The notes under the pieces were generated by a model. It was not told where the DNA came from and made no database searches. It worked only from the letters and a program-made list of their open reading frames with translations. Positions 1 to 9,160 of a stretch of DNA of 64,000 nt are shown piece after piece. The first letter of the stretch is position 1. Each line of letters starts with the position of its first letter. Made by a program: the position numbers and the translations under genes. The stretch comes from Akkermansiaceae bacterium. GTDB lineage: Bacteria; Verrucomicrobiota; Verrucomicrobiia; Verrucomicrobiales; Akkermansiaceae. Location of the stretch: the NCBI GenBank assembly GCA_024233115.1, contig JACKQB010000002.1, positions 248,001-312,000 of the forward strand, given 5' to 3'.

Positions 1-164
1 GCTTTGAAATCCTCGACGACGGCACCTCACGCCGCATTGTCCGGGAAAAAGGCCAGAAACGTTTCCGTATGCAGGAACAACTCCAGCAGCAGGCGCGCAA
101 GGCGGCCAAAGCCCGCGCCCACGAGCGCACCACGACCTTTGAGCCGCATACACCTACGGAATAA
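1..164 (+). CDS. 3' end of a gene of unknown function (start lies before the window)
   Basis: The frame beginning at base 3 is open to a TAA at 162-164 and encodes a 53-residue C-terminal tail. The tail is highly charged and Gln/Ala/Arg rich (for example QEQLQQQARKAAKARAHE), so it is probably helical or disordered. No catalytic motif is visible and I do not recognise the family. The gene runs in the same direction as the tRNA-Val that follows about 95 bases later. That this is coding rests only on the open frame, the composition and the absence of a better candidate. Confidence 0.5.
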   Translation, partial: FEILDDGTSRRIVREKGQKRFRMQEQLQQQARKAAKARAHERTTTFEPHTPTE

Positions 165-258
165 TGGATCTTCCTGAAAAAAGTGATTGCAACATCCGCT
201 GTTTTCAGCCAAACAACGCGCGTCTCCCAAGACAGGTGGCCCATTTCGTCCACCATGT

Positions 259-334
259 GCAGGAATAGCTCAGTTGGTAGAGCATCTCGTTTACACCGAG
301 GCGGTCGGGGGTTCAAGTCCCTCTTCCTGCACCA
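259..334 (+). tRNA. tRNA-Val (anticodon UAC)
   Basis: The cloverleaf folds cleanly: acceptor stem GCAGGAA/TTCCTGC, D-arm GCTC/GAGC, anticodon stem TCTCG/CGAGG with loop TTTACAC giving anticodon TAC, and the T-loop TTCAAGT between GGGG and CCC-type stem sides. The 3' CCA is encoded (332-334). It is a stand-alone tRNA between an unknown gene and the convergent symporter gene. Confidence 0.97.
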
Positions 335-429
335 TTTTTAATTAGGCTCAGATTATCTCCCTGTTGCACTGGGCGATGGGCTAGCAGGGACTCAAAGCGG
401 GAGTGCGAAATCATCTCACTCATCCTAAC

Positions 430-1761
430 TCAGATGGTGAGCTCCTCCCCTTCCGATTTTGCAACACACACCGCAGCGCAGGAGTCGCCAAAGACATTCA
501 CTGCGGTCCGACTCATATCCAATAGACGGTCGACTGATAAAAGCGCCACCACGGCCATCTCTGCGTTGGGAATATTGGAGCTCTTGAGAATCAACAGAAT
601 GGCGACCAGGCTGGCCGACGGGATACCGGCCACTCCGACACTGGTGAGCAGAGCGGTAATCACGACGATAAACTGCGCCCCCAAACCCAGCTCGATCCCC
701 ATGACCTGGGCGACAAAGATGACCGCCACACACTCGTAAAGAGCCGTGCCATCCATATTGACTGTAGCACCCAGTGGCAGTGTGAAACTTGATACCTTTT
801 TAGAAACCCCCGAATTTTTCTGCACGCAGTACATCGTTTCAGGTAGGGTGGCCGATGATGATGCCGTGGAAAAAGCCGTCAGCATCGCCATCTGCATGGC
901 ACGGAAATGGGCCCATGGATTGACTCCCGCGATGTAGCGCAATACCAGCGGCATGATGATGAAGAGATGCATTGAAAGGGCTAACAGAACCGTGAAAAAA
1001 TACTTTCCAAGGCTTATAAACAGCTCCGGGCCACTCTGAAACACGGTCGGTAAAAGCAATCCAAATACCCCAAGTGGAGCAAACAGCATAATCCACTGGG
1101 TCACCTTGATCATGACGTCATTGAGAGCCTTGATACCGCCGAGCAGTGGCCTCATGTTGTCGACCGGCAGTTGTGCCATCGCAATCGCAAAAAGGATGGC
1201 AAAGAAGATCAACCCTAACAACTGCCCATTGTCCGTGGCCGATTTTAAAATATTCGGGGGGATCATTTTCTTGAACAAGTCAGCGAAGTCACCGGGTTTT
1301 TTCTGGCTGGCCATGGCGACCTTCTCCTTCTCTTCCTGGGTGGCCCCCTCCGCCTTCTGTTGGAGTGCCGCGCGGATTTCAGGGTTGGCTTTTCCGTTTT
1401 CCAATCCTGGCTGGATCGTATTGACGAGCAGCAGGCCAACAAGCACCGCAGCGAGACTGGTCCCAAGGTAGAATCCAAGTGTTTTCATCCCGAGCCTACC
1501 AAACCCCTTCACCCCTCCCAGGCCGGCTATACCTGCAATAATCGAGCTGGCAACGAGGGGCACGATGACCATTTTCAACGCCTGGATAAACAGCTTGCCG
1601 ACAAAGTCGCTGACAGCAATGGCATTGTGTATAAAGTAAAATGCCTGGGAATCCCCGGAGACCGAGCGGCAAATATTCCGGAAGACAATGGCTGTGCCAG
1701 TGGCCAGGACGAGAGCCAGGAGGATCTGCCAGTGTGGAGCGATTTTCTTCATGGCGGACAT
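430..1761 (-). CDS. Dicarboxylate/amino acid:cation symporter (DAACS family)
   Basis: An inner-membrane secondary transporter of the GltP/DctA type, moving glutamate, aspartate or C4-dicarboxylates with Na+ or H+. The chosen ATG at 1761 gives 443 residues, close to the family length; an upstream extension to 1857 has no transporter character, and an ATG three codons further in (1752) is equally possible. Family signatures are visible: the serine-rich re-entrant loop SSSATLP, the NMDGTALYE motif, and the C-terminal DRLLDMSRTAVNVFGD substrate/cation site. A charged loop of about 60 residues (rich in E, K and Q) separates early and middle membrane segments. Substrate cannot be decided from sequence alone. 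It is transcribed alone, convergent with the tRNA. Confidence 0.93.
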   Translation of the reverse strand: MSAMKKIAPHWQILLALVLATGTAIVFRNICRSVSGDSQAFYFIHNAIAVSDFVGKLFIQALKMVIVPLVASSIIAGIAGLGGVKGFGRLGMKTLGFYLGTSLAAVLVGLLLVNTIQPGLENGKANPEIRAALQQKAEGATQEEKEKVAMASQKKPGDFADLFKKMIPPNILKSATDNGQLLGLIFFAILFAIAMAQLPVDNMRPLLGGIKALNDVMIKVTQWIMLFAPLGVFGLLLPTVFQSGPELFISLGKYFFTVLLALSMHLFIIMPLVLRYIAGVNPWAHFRAMQMAMLTAFSTASSSATLPETMYCVQKNSGVSKKVSSFTLPLGATVNMDGTALYECVAVIFVAQVMGIELGLGAQFIVVITALLTSVGVAGIPSASLVAILLILKSSNIPNAEMAVVALLSVDRLLDMSRTAVNVFGDSCAAVCVAKSEGEELTI

Positions 1762-1865
1762 CGTAGGGACATCACGCCAAAAGGAAAACTTAGAATCGAC
1801 CTTTTCTTCCCTCCCATGATCGTCACATGACCTGGGGAAAATGCGGGCAGGCCCCACGCTCCCTT

Positions 1866-3815
1866 CTAGGTTTTACGGGAGACCTCAAGCAGGAAGACGA
1901 TTTGCTGGCGACCGGAATTCAATGCCCCCACATTATCCAGCGCCTCCTGGGGTTTGACATCTTTGGCCAGGGTGCGAGCGACCACGTCCTCAGCACTCAT
2001 CCTGACTTGTTCGGATGCTATCGACTGCACCGATAGCTGGGCTGCCTGGATATCACTTCCTGCCAAGGCCCTGGCTAAAGAACTGTAGGTATTATCACGG
2101 CAACGAAGATCACTGATATTGTCCGCAACGTGCAGCGAGTGGGCTGACTCTTGTCGTTCGGCATAAGCAACCGCTATACCCGACTTGATGCGGTCGACCA
2201 TGGTGGCTGACTGGATGTTGACCGTTTCCCTGTTAGCATCCTCCAGCATGGCGAGCGCCTGCCGCTTGTCACCCTGCTGCTGCCGAGTCCGGGCCATCGA
2301 CACCAATGCCAGCGCTTTTTCATCGGGAAGGTTGATATCCTGCAAGGTATTGTATGCCGTTACGTGGTCGCCATCAGCCGCGGCGGCCTGGGCAATGGCC
2401 CGGTAGGCACGGTCACGCTCCCTATTTGAATCGATTCGAATGGCTACGTTACGCGCCCGCGCAGGACTCCCCTGGCCGGCGGTGACACTCGATACAGAAG
2501 ATAACGCCCTCTCGCGAACCGAGTGGATCGGGATAGCGCTGGTCCTGACCAGCGAGCCACTCAAGTCGCCGGACCTGGCCTGCTCGATGGATAAGTTTTC
2601 GAGGGCGCACGAGCGTTCCTGTTCGTTGAGAATACGCGTGGTGACGTAGGCACTGGTAGAGAATTTGCCTAAGCGGGCCAACTCGGATGCCAGCTCACGC
2701 AGGGAGGTGTCAGCCAGCACCTGGTCGTTTACGTTCCGCAGTGTCAGCAAACTTCCTGAGACGTCACCTGATTTCGCGCGCAACCGGGCCAACGATGCCA
2801 GTGCCGCGTTTTTGATTTGATCATTCCGGATGAGCTGGACGGCCTGATTGGCAGCAGAAAAGTCATTCACCTCCCCTCGCTTCATGGCGATGCGGCGATA
2901 GGCCTCGTCTTTTTTACCGGCATCCGTGATCAAACCGACCGTTTGCAGTGCGGTGGCCACCCCCTCATAGGAAGCCTCGCTTTCGGCGATGGATACCAGC
3001 GCCACATCACGCTCGCTGGCGTTGACAATGCGTATTAGAAGACTACGAGCCAGAGCCACATTCCCGATGCGGGCAGACCAAGCGGCTACTTCAGCGACAG
3101 CACGTTCACGTTCACGCGTATTTTGGATGTTTTGCAGGGCCTGGATCGCATCGTCCGTCTGATGCTGTGCGAGCATCGCCTTGACCACATCCCTAACAGC
3201 CATCGATGAATCCAATGGGTCGTCCGGATCAGCCGCCATTTTTTCGGCCATGCGTAAAATCGCACGAGCATCCTCTTTTTCGCCTCTCCGATACTGTTCC
3301 ATGGCGACGGCGATCAGGTTGCGCCATGGCTTGTCTGTATTCAGGGCCAAGGCTACGGCTTTATCGATGATCGTTGCACGAAGGATCGTTGTCGCATCAG
3401 CACCGCTCGGGTTCACTGATCGTTTCAGGGGGATATTGCCGGAGTTGGCTGGCCCAAGCGCCGGCTTGGCAGGATTTTGGTCTTTTGCTGATACTGCCGC
3501 CAACCTGGGTTTGGGGATCTTGTTGCCCTTCTGCCCAGAACCACCATGGGTATGACTGTTTTCACAACTTCCACTATCTAACCGTTCTGTCCCAGTGGAA
3601 CCTTCAGCGCCATCCCTGGTTGGCAGGCTGAGTGACAATTTTTCACCTTGATCACTCAAGTCACTGCGTTGGGCGGACCTTGTGTCGCCATCTTCCGGCG
3701 TCACCTCCGTCGGGTTAAACAACGCAACAGCCCCCAAGTACATGGTCCATATTGAAACCATCACCATGCCGGCGGGCAGGAGTAAGTTTTTCCAATGAAT
3801 TCTGATAGGGTGCAT
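1866..3815 (-). CDS. Membrane-anchored helical-repeat (TPR/HEAT-like) protein, unknown function
   Basis: 649 residues with one N-terminal membrane segment (about residues 10-33), a low-complexity Ser/Gly/Asp/Pro-rich linker to about residue 125, and then roughly 500 residues of repeating helix pairs. The repeat core looks like RERDxALxxIAxxxAxxGDxxxA with a period near 31-35, recurring about a dozen times, typical of a TPR-like or HEAT-like solenoid. It is therefore probably an inner-membrane protein presenting a protein-binding scaffold on the periplasmic side. The ATG at 3815 directly precedes the hydrophobic segment. A smaller secreted solenoid at 13677 has the same repeat style. No enzyme motif is visible, and the function is unknown. 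Confidence 0.75.
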   Translation of the reverse strand: MHPIRIHWKNLLLPAGMVMVSIWTMYLGAVALFNPTEVTPEDGDTRSAQRSDLSDQGEKLSLSLPTRDGAEGSTGTERLDSGSCENSHTHGGSGQKGNKIPKPRLAAVSAKDQNPAKPALGPANSGNIPLKRSVNPSGADATTILRATIIDKAVALALNTDKPWRNLIAVAMEQYRRGEKEDARAILRMAEKMAADPDDPLDSSMAVRDVVKAMLAQHQTDDAIQALQNIQNTRERERAVAEVAAWSARIGNVALARSLLIRIVNASERDVALVSIAESEASYEGVATALQTVGLITDAGKKDEAYRRIAMKRGEVNDFSAANQAVQLIRNDQIKNAALASLARLRAKSGDVSGSLLTLRNVNDQVLADTSLRELASELARLGKFSTSAYVTTRILNEQERSCALENLSIEQARSGDLSGSLVRTSAIPIHSVRERALSSVSSVTAGQGSPARARNVAIRIDSNRERDRAYRAIAQAAAADGDHVTAYNTLQDINLPDEKALALVSMARTRQQQGDKRQALAMLEDANRETVNIQSATMVDRIKSGIAVAYAERQESAHSLHVADNISDLRCRDNTYSSLARALAGSDIQAAQLSVQSIASEQVRMSAEDVVARTLAKDVKPQEALDNVGALNSGRQQIVFLLEVSRKT

Positions 3816-3963
3816 TGTCGTGTAAACAGCTACGACAGCCAGCCTGTGAGTTTTTCACATTTCCTAAATGATATTAAAATAGCATGCCAGACGCTCCATG
3901 CTTGCGCTCCTGGAGTTGCCACGCTACACCGCGCACGTGAACGAATCTTTGAACCACCCGGCC

Positions 3964-5274
3964 ATGCGCACACGCTTTGCTCCATCTCCCACCGGTTACC
4001 TTCACGTCGGAGGTGCCCGGACGGCTCTCTTTAACTGGCTATTGGCCCGCAAACACGGCGGCTCGTTTATCCTCCGTGTGGAAGATACGGACGAGGCACG
4101 CAACACGGAAGAAGCACGCAAAGCGATTTTCGACGGCTTGTCATGGCTGGGCCTCGACTGGGACGAGGGCCCGCAGTCTGATGGCGGTTCTCTCGGTGAT
4201 TATGGCCCGTATTACCAAAGCCAGCGCAATGCGTTCTACGACCAATGGTTTGAAAAACTTCGCGCTGATGACCGTGTGTATGAAGACGACGGCGCATGGC
4301 GGTTCCGTTTCGCCCGAAAACCGGTCACCATGCAGGATCTGATCTGTGGGGAAGTCACTATCGATTACCGTGATGACTCTAACACCCCGGACATGGTGGT
4401 GAAGCGTTCCGATGGCTCTTACGTGTTCCACTTCGTCAATGTTGTGGATGATCTGGAAATGAAGATCAGTCACGTTCTACGTGGCGAGGATCATTTGATG
4501 AACACCCCAAAGCACCTCCAACTCTTTGAAGCCTTCGGTGTGGAGCCCCCCCAGTATGGACACATTCCACTGATCCTGAACATGGATGGCTCCAAGATGA
4601 GCAAACGGGATACCGGAGCAGCGGTCGGAGAATACGCCAATGAGGGATACCTCCCCGAAGCCGTGTTCAATTTCCTGAGCCTGCTGGGATGGTCGCCCAA
4701 GGACGAGTCCGAGGTAATGCCCATGCATGAAATCATCGAGCGCTTTAGTCTGGATGGTGTTAACCGCTCACCCGCCAAGTTTGATGCTGAAAAGTGCGCC
4801 TGGATCAACCAGCAACATCTGATGCAACTAGCTGACGACGCGTTCGCCGCCATGGCGGCTCCCTATGTAGTGGCCGCTGGTTATAACCTGCCGCCGAACT
4901 ACACTGCAATCGCCTCGTCTGTGCAGGAAAAGGTGAAGCGGCTCACCGAGGTGCCTGCGGCAATTGCTTTTCTCCTGCAGGATGCATTGGAATATGATCC
5001 AGAAAGCCTCACTAAAATACGCAACAACGTGGAGGCCAAAGGTTTGTTGGAAAAACTTGCGCAGGCATTCGAATGCGTCGATGACTGGAGTATGGCAAAA
5101 GAAACGATAGCCACCACCGCCAAGGAAAACGGCGCAAAGCCGGGCCAACTGATGTTCCCTACCCGTGTCGCGCTCAGTGGCCAGTCGGGAGGTCCCGATC
5201 TGGGGGCCATACTCGATATCCTGGGAAAGGATGAGAGCATCCGCAGAATCCAACATACCATCAGCCAACTCTAA
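3964..5274 (+). CDS. gltX: Glutamate--tRNA ligase
   Basis: Cytoplasmic class I aminoacyl-tRNA synthetase that charges tRNA-Glu (possibly also tRNA-Gln if the organism uses the transamidation route). The N-terminus RTRFAPSPTGYLHVGGART carries the HIGH-type motif and KMSKR lies at residues 211-215, with the GluRS-specific EDTD stretch near residue 40. The ATG at 3964 is preferred because the conserved sequence begins there; upstream in-frame ATG and GTG codons add residues without similarity. At 436 residues it is somewhat shorter than many GluRS, mainly in the C-terminal anticodon-binding part. aroE follows after 8 bases, so the two are probably co-transcribed. Confidence 0.96.
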   Translation: MRTRFAPSPTGYLHVGGARTALFNWLLARKHGGSFILRVEDTDEARNTEEARKAIFDGLSWLGLDWDEGPQSDGGSLGDYGPYYQSQRNAFYDQWFEKLRADDRVYEDDGAWRFRFARKPVTMQDLICGEVTIDYRDDSNTPDMVVKRSDGSYVFHFVNVVDDLEMKISHVLRGEDHLMNTPKHLQLFEAFGVEPPQYGHIPLILNMDGSKMSKRDTGAAVGEYANEGYLPEAVFNFLSLLGWSPKDESEVMPMHEIIERFSLDGVNRSPAKFDAEKCAWINQQHLMQLADDAFAAMAAPYVVAAGYNLPPNYTAIASSVQEKVKRLTEVPAAIAFLLQDALEYDPESLTKIRNNVEAKGLLEKLAQAFECVDDWSMAKETIATTAKENGAKPGQLMFPTRVALSGQSGGPDLGAILDILGKDESIRRIQHTISQL

Positions 5275-5282
5275 TCCCCCCG

Positions 5283-6209
5283 ATGAAGGAAGTTTATCAG
5301 ATCGAAGACCTGGCAAGCAGGGACATACTGGATGCCGGGACAGACAAGCCGGCCCGTCTGGCGGTCATCGGCTATCCCGTTCGTCACTCCGCATCACCCG
5401 CCATGCACCAGGCGGCCCTGGACGCGCAGGAGCGGAACCTTCGATACATCCGGCTGGAGCTTGCACCAGGCCGGGTTGCCGAGGCCGTGGCCCGCATGCA
5501 AGAGCTGGAATTCATCGGCTGCAACGTCACCGTGCCGCATAAATTCGAAGTGATCGATTGCTGTGATGAACTCAGTGATGACGCGCGGGCACTAGGTGCG
5601 GTGAACACCCTCATTTTTGGTGAACAGACACTGGGGCACAACACGGATGCGCCCGGACTTGTCCGGGCTATCCGCGCTGACTTTGGCATCGACCTTGCGG
5701 ATCTCAAAGTGATGATCGTCGGGGTCGGCGGTGGGGCTGGTAGAGCCATCGCCATCCAGTGTGCCCGTATCGGCTGCGATCAACTCTGGCTGGTCAACAG
5801 GACATTGGCCAAGGCCGAGGCGCTAATGCGCGAACTCCAATCCTACGGTAAAAACCCAAAGCATCTTGCGGTTCCAGGTGAGAGGCTGACTGCCATGACA
5901 CCGGATGATCCGGACCTGATAGAGGCCGCTGGACATGCCGACCTGATCATCAATGCCACTTCCCTTGGATTACGAGCCACCGATTCCATGCCCCTCCCTG
6001 CCGACTGTATCCAACCACATCACCTGGTCTACGACATGATCTATAACCCGGCGAACACCGCGATGATCAGCCATGCCAAGTCCATGGGCGCGCGTACGGC
6101 CAACGGTGCCTCCATGCTTTTACACCAGGGAGTGCTGGCTTACAATTGCTGGTTCACAGGCCCCTCGCCGCTGGAACAGATGAGAAAGGGACTACTCTCC
6201 ACCCTCTGA
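5283..6209 (+). CDS. aroE: Shikimate dehydrogenase
   Basis: Reduces 3-dehydroshikimate to shikimate with NADPH in the chorismate pathway. After an unusual N-terminal extension of about 24 residues, the protein shows the substrate-binding start LAVIGYPVRHSASPAMH, the catalytic Lys in NVTVPHK, GAVNT, the conserved Asp of GHNTDA, and the Rossmann motif VGVGGGAGRA near residue 155. At 308 residues it is longer than the usual 270-280 because of that extension. It sits 8 bases after gltX. Its TGA stop overlaps the convergent gene at 6192 by 18 bases. Later pathway genes aroA and tyrA are near the other end of the window. Confidence 0.95.
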   Translation: MKEVYQIEDLASRDILDAGTDKPARLAVIGYPVRHSASPAMHQAALDAQERNLRYIRLELAPGRVAEAVARMQELEFIGCNVTVPHKFEVIDCCDELSDDARALGAVNTLIFGEQTLGHNTDAPGLVRAIRADFGIDLADLKVMIVGVGGGAGRAIAIQCARIGCDQLWLVNRTLAKAEALMRELQSYGKNPKHLAVPGERLTAMTPDDPDLIEAAGHADLIINATSLGLRATDSMPLPADCIQPHHLVYDMIYNPANTAMISHAKSMGARTANGASMLLHQGVLAYNCWFTGPSPLEQMRKGLLSTL

Positions 6210-7427
6210 GCCGCCTGAATGGTCGGCCTCCCCGATCAACTCCTCGCCATACCAGTGGTTTGCTAGAATTTCCACCAGTTCCAGTTGCGTCTCCTTACCT
6301 TCCTCCTTGTGAAGGCGCATACGCACCCTGACGCGGTGATACCCGAGCGGGTCCAGATCACCGATTGTAAACCCATAGGCGTCCTTTTCCAGGTTTTCTT
6401 CGGAATCAAGCATCTTCATCAGGGCTTTGCCTTCACGGCTATCGATAGCCACCCTGACACTATTGGAAGCAAGGCCGCTAAACTCGTTTTTCGTATACAT
6501 TCCAGGTTTGTAGAAAACGACACTCATGTCCTGACGCGCCAAATCCTGGTCGGTATCCCGCACCCGCATGTAGAGCCGGAATACAGCCTCATCGCCATCG
6601 ACGCCTGACGGGAAAAGCGACCAAACCTTTGCATCATACCTAACAAGGGATCGCCAATCGATTCTCCACTCTTTGTTTTCGTGGACAAAGATCGCTTCGA
6701 AGCGTTCGCCCAGACTGTTCTGACAGACTGTGCCAATCGCTCTGACGTTGGGAATATCGAGCAGCTCACCGCGTATGATCCTGATCTTGCTGCGCGTTGA
6801 GGAAAAGCTGGGGTTGTTCTGATAGTATCGGTTCATGACTCCAGAAAGTGTGATTCCCTGGTAGACATACTGGGCTTTACCCGCAGCTGATGAAGCATTC
6901 AAAAATGCGGTCATGGCTTTCTCGCACTCAGGTGCGGCGGCCTCGACCACCATTCTCTTTTTCTTGGCCTCGGCTTGAGCCATGATCCATTCGCGTTTTG
7001 CATCCACTTCCACCGTCGAGGTGATGTCATCCTCTTCCGGGTTCAGGTATTGCATCAGGAAAACGACGGCGATCATCACCGCGATCCACACACCGATCAT
7101 GACCAGGATTTTTTTGCTTTTCTTTTCCCGGCGTTTCGTTCGCTTGACCCGGCCGCGGCGTTTGTTTTTCTCAGCCTCAAGTGTGGCCTCCAAGATGCTC
7201 TGCGAGTCTTGGTTCACACCGTGAAGCTCCCTGGCCGGCTGTGCCTTGGGGTCACCTGAGCGGATCACGGAGGCCAGTTCTTTATCGCGTTCTGTTCCAG
7301 CCAGAATTTTACCAGTGGGGGGGTTGCCACACACAGGGCAACGCTGATCTCTTACATCCTTGATGGCAGCCTCGAAAAGCGATCCACATTCAATGCAGTG
7401 GTAGTGTCCTTTTTCTAGTGTGGTCAT
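6192..7427 (-). CDS. Zinc-ribbon, single-pass membrane protein of unknown function
   Basis: 411 residues. The first 35 hold a zinc ribbon with CIEC and CPVC pairs. A basic Lys/Arg stretch near residue 95 precedes one membrane segment (about residues 108-128), so the zinc ribbon should be cytoplasmic and the large C-terminal part periplasmic. That part resembles the C-terminal part of the LysM protein encoded just upstream: both contain an RIDW/KIDW strand, a sentence-like RVRVRMRL/RVTLRVRR strand, and end with LELVEI/LELVEL. The gene starts 6 bases after the stop of the LysM gene, so they form one transcription unit and are probably partners. Function unknown. Confidence 0.8.
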   Translation of the reverse strand: MTTLEKGHYHCIECGSLFEAAIKDVRDQRCPVCGNPPTGKILAGTERDKELASVIRSGDPKAQPARELHGVNQDSQSILEATLEAEKNKRRGRVKRTKRREKKSKKILVMIGVWIAVMIAVVFLMQYLNPEEDDITSTVEVDAKREWIMAQAEAKKKRMVVEAAAPECEKAMTAFLNASSAAGKAQYVYQGITLSGVMNRYYQNNPSFSSTRSKIRIIRGELLDIPNVRAIGTVCQNSLGERFEAIFVHENKEWRIDWRSLVRYDAKVWSLFPSGVDGDEAVFRLYMRVRDTDQDLARQDMSVVFYKPGMYTKNEFSGLASNSVRVAIDSREGKALMKMLDSEENLEKDAYGFTIGDLDPLGYHRVRVRMRLHKEEGKETQLELVEILANHWYGEELIGEADHSGGSEGGE

Positions 7428-7433
7428 TATGTG

Positions 7434-9110
7434 TTAGGGTGTTACCCACTCCGGGTGGATCAATTCCACCAATTCCAGCTGAGATGGCAAGGCATCTTTT
7501 TGGGCTCGCCTCACACGCAGCGTGACCCGGAGGTCTTTTTTAAGATCCACGACGAAGCGTCCATGGTCCAAAAGCCTTCTCAATTCAAGATCCAGCGGGG
7601 AATCCCGCTTGGTATAGGCCCACATCGACTGGACCCGGTCCGCAGAAATTATCATGAACGCGGAATGCAGCTTGTCGTTATACGGTCCTGCATAAAACTC
7701 ATCGCGTCGGCGAACCATACAGCGCACGAGCATGGGCTCGGTATATAATTCCGCAGGCAAAACAGCTGCGGCTACGGGTTTGGGTTCGGGAGGCACGACA
7801 ATATCCTCCTCGGCCGGGGGCGCGCTCAGTCCTGGTATTTTAAGAGTTTGGCTGATTTGCAGCAGATCGGTCGCCAACTGGTTCACCGTCATCAACTCCT
7901 TGACCGAGACTTGATATTTCCTGGCAATATGCTCGATGGTCTCCCCCTTGGCCACCACATGCAGCTTGGGTGTGGTGGCTTCTTTTTTCCTTATGTCCTG
8001 TAACCTCCTGGCCTCGATCGCCCTCGATCTCTGGCGCACAGCCGCAGCATAGTCGGCCTGCGCCAGACGGTGTTTCCTTTTGATTTCCTCGATACGCAAC
8101 TGCTGTTCCTTGATATCAGAATGCATCTTTTTGAGACTCACATCACATTGGGCAACCGTTGCCTCCCAGTCAATTTTCAAACGGTCGCCGTCACGCGTAA
8201 AGTAAGCCCGGAAAGGCATGAAATCAGTGTCCTGACAGTCCAGGGTCAGGAAAGCGACGTCTTCCGTATGGGCTATATCATACGCCTGGGTGTCGATTTG
8301 CTCCAGCCTCGGGTTGATTTGACCGGCCTGCGAATCGGGCCTCTGTAGATAGCGTTCTGGAAAACGGACATACTTGCTGCGCGCTTCGTCGTCCTTGGCC
8401 GCCATAAAGGCACTGAGGACAGCTCTGGCATCGACGTTGATACGTCCGGCCCGCTGATGAAACCATTGCTCGGGACTTCCCTCGTGAGGGTCTGGCTCGG
8501 GGACATAGGCAGGGGGCTCGACCACGGTTTGGACTTCATCGCCATCAAACCAGCTCTCGAGCGCCAATCCACCCAGCAAAAGCACTGCCGCCCCCCCTCC
8601 GGCCAGAGCCACCCACCATCCCGGGGAAATACCACTTCCCCACTGCTCCTCCTGGATCTCCGCCTCGTCGGGTCTCTGCTCAAGTTTTTCAAACTTGGCC
8701 TGGTCCACCTTGATGCGCTCTTTCCCTGGGTTTACCGAGTTTTCGAGTCGTTGCACTTGTTCCCCGGCTTCCGTGGCTTCGTCGGTCTCCTCATCCACAG
8801 GGTCCCGGGAATCAACCCTGGCAACAGTCACACGGGGTTCCACAACGAGGGGCTGTGGTTTTTCCGCTTCACTACGAGCCTCCTCGACTCCGGAAATAAT
8901 CAGCGACGCCTTGCCCTTGCTGATAATTTTCGACTCTTTTTCAGCGCCGGTGGCAGGCTCTTCCGCACCCGATGCCGTGCCGTCCGGTTCGTCCTCTTGA
9001 CACGCCTGCCGGTCCGTGGCCCGCACATCCGCGGGGGCGCTACCGGCCTGCTGCCCGTGAATCGGCTTATCGTCAGGAGTCACCTCCCCTTTGTCCTCAT
9101 GCTTGTCCAT
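7434..9110 (-). CDS. LysM-domain membrane protein, probably cell-envelope associated
   Basis: About 558 residues from the ATG at 9110 (an upstream TTG at 9134 adds eight residues). An acidic, low-complexity N-terminal region of about 165 residues precedes one membrane segment (WWVALAGGGAAVLLLGGLAL). Near residues 395-440 there is a LysM domain (HVVAKGETIEHIARKYQVS) of the type that binds peptidoglycan. The region between the membrane segment and the LysM domain and the extreme C-terminus match parts of the neighbour at 6192, suggesting a shared domain split around a LysM insertion. Likely bitopic, anchored in the inner membrane and contacting the cell wall. Specific role unknown. Confidence 0.8.
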   Translation of the reverse strand: MDKHEDKGEVTPDDKPIHGQQAGSAPADVRATDRQACQEDEPDGTASGAEEPATGAEKESKIISKGKASLIISGVEEARSEAEKPQPLVVEPRVTVARVDSRDPVDEETDEATEAGEQVQRLENSVNPGKERIKVDQAKFEKLEQRPDEAEIQEEQWGSGISPGWWVALAGGGAAVLLLGGLALESWFDGDEVQTVVEPPAYVPEPDPHEGSPEQWFHQRAGRINVDARAVLSAFMAAKDDEARSKYVRFPERYLQRPDSQAGQINPRLEQIDTQAYDIAHTEDVAFLTLDCQDTDFMPFRAYFTRDGDRLKIDWEATVAQCDVSLKKMHSDIKEQQLRIEEIKRKHRLAQADYAAAVRQRSRAIEARRLQDIRKKEATTPKLHVVAKGETIEHIARKYQVSVKELMTVNQLATDLLQISQTLKIPGLSAPPAEEDIVVPPEPKPVAAAVLPAELYTEPMLVRCMVRRRDEFYAGPYNDKLHSAFMIISADRVQSMWAYTKRDSPLDLELRRLLDHGRFVVDLKKDLRVTLRVRRAQKDALPSQLELVELIHPEWVTP

Positions 9111-9160
9111 CTGTGAGTCACGAAAACAGCTCAATTTGAGCTATCTTGCAAGCTCGCCTT

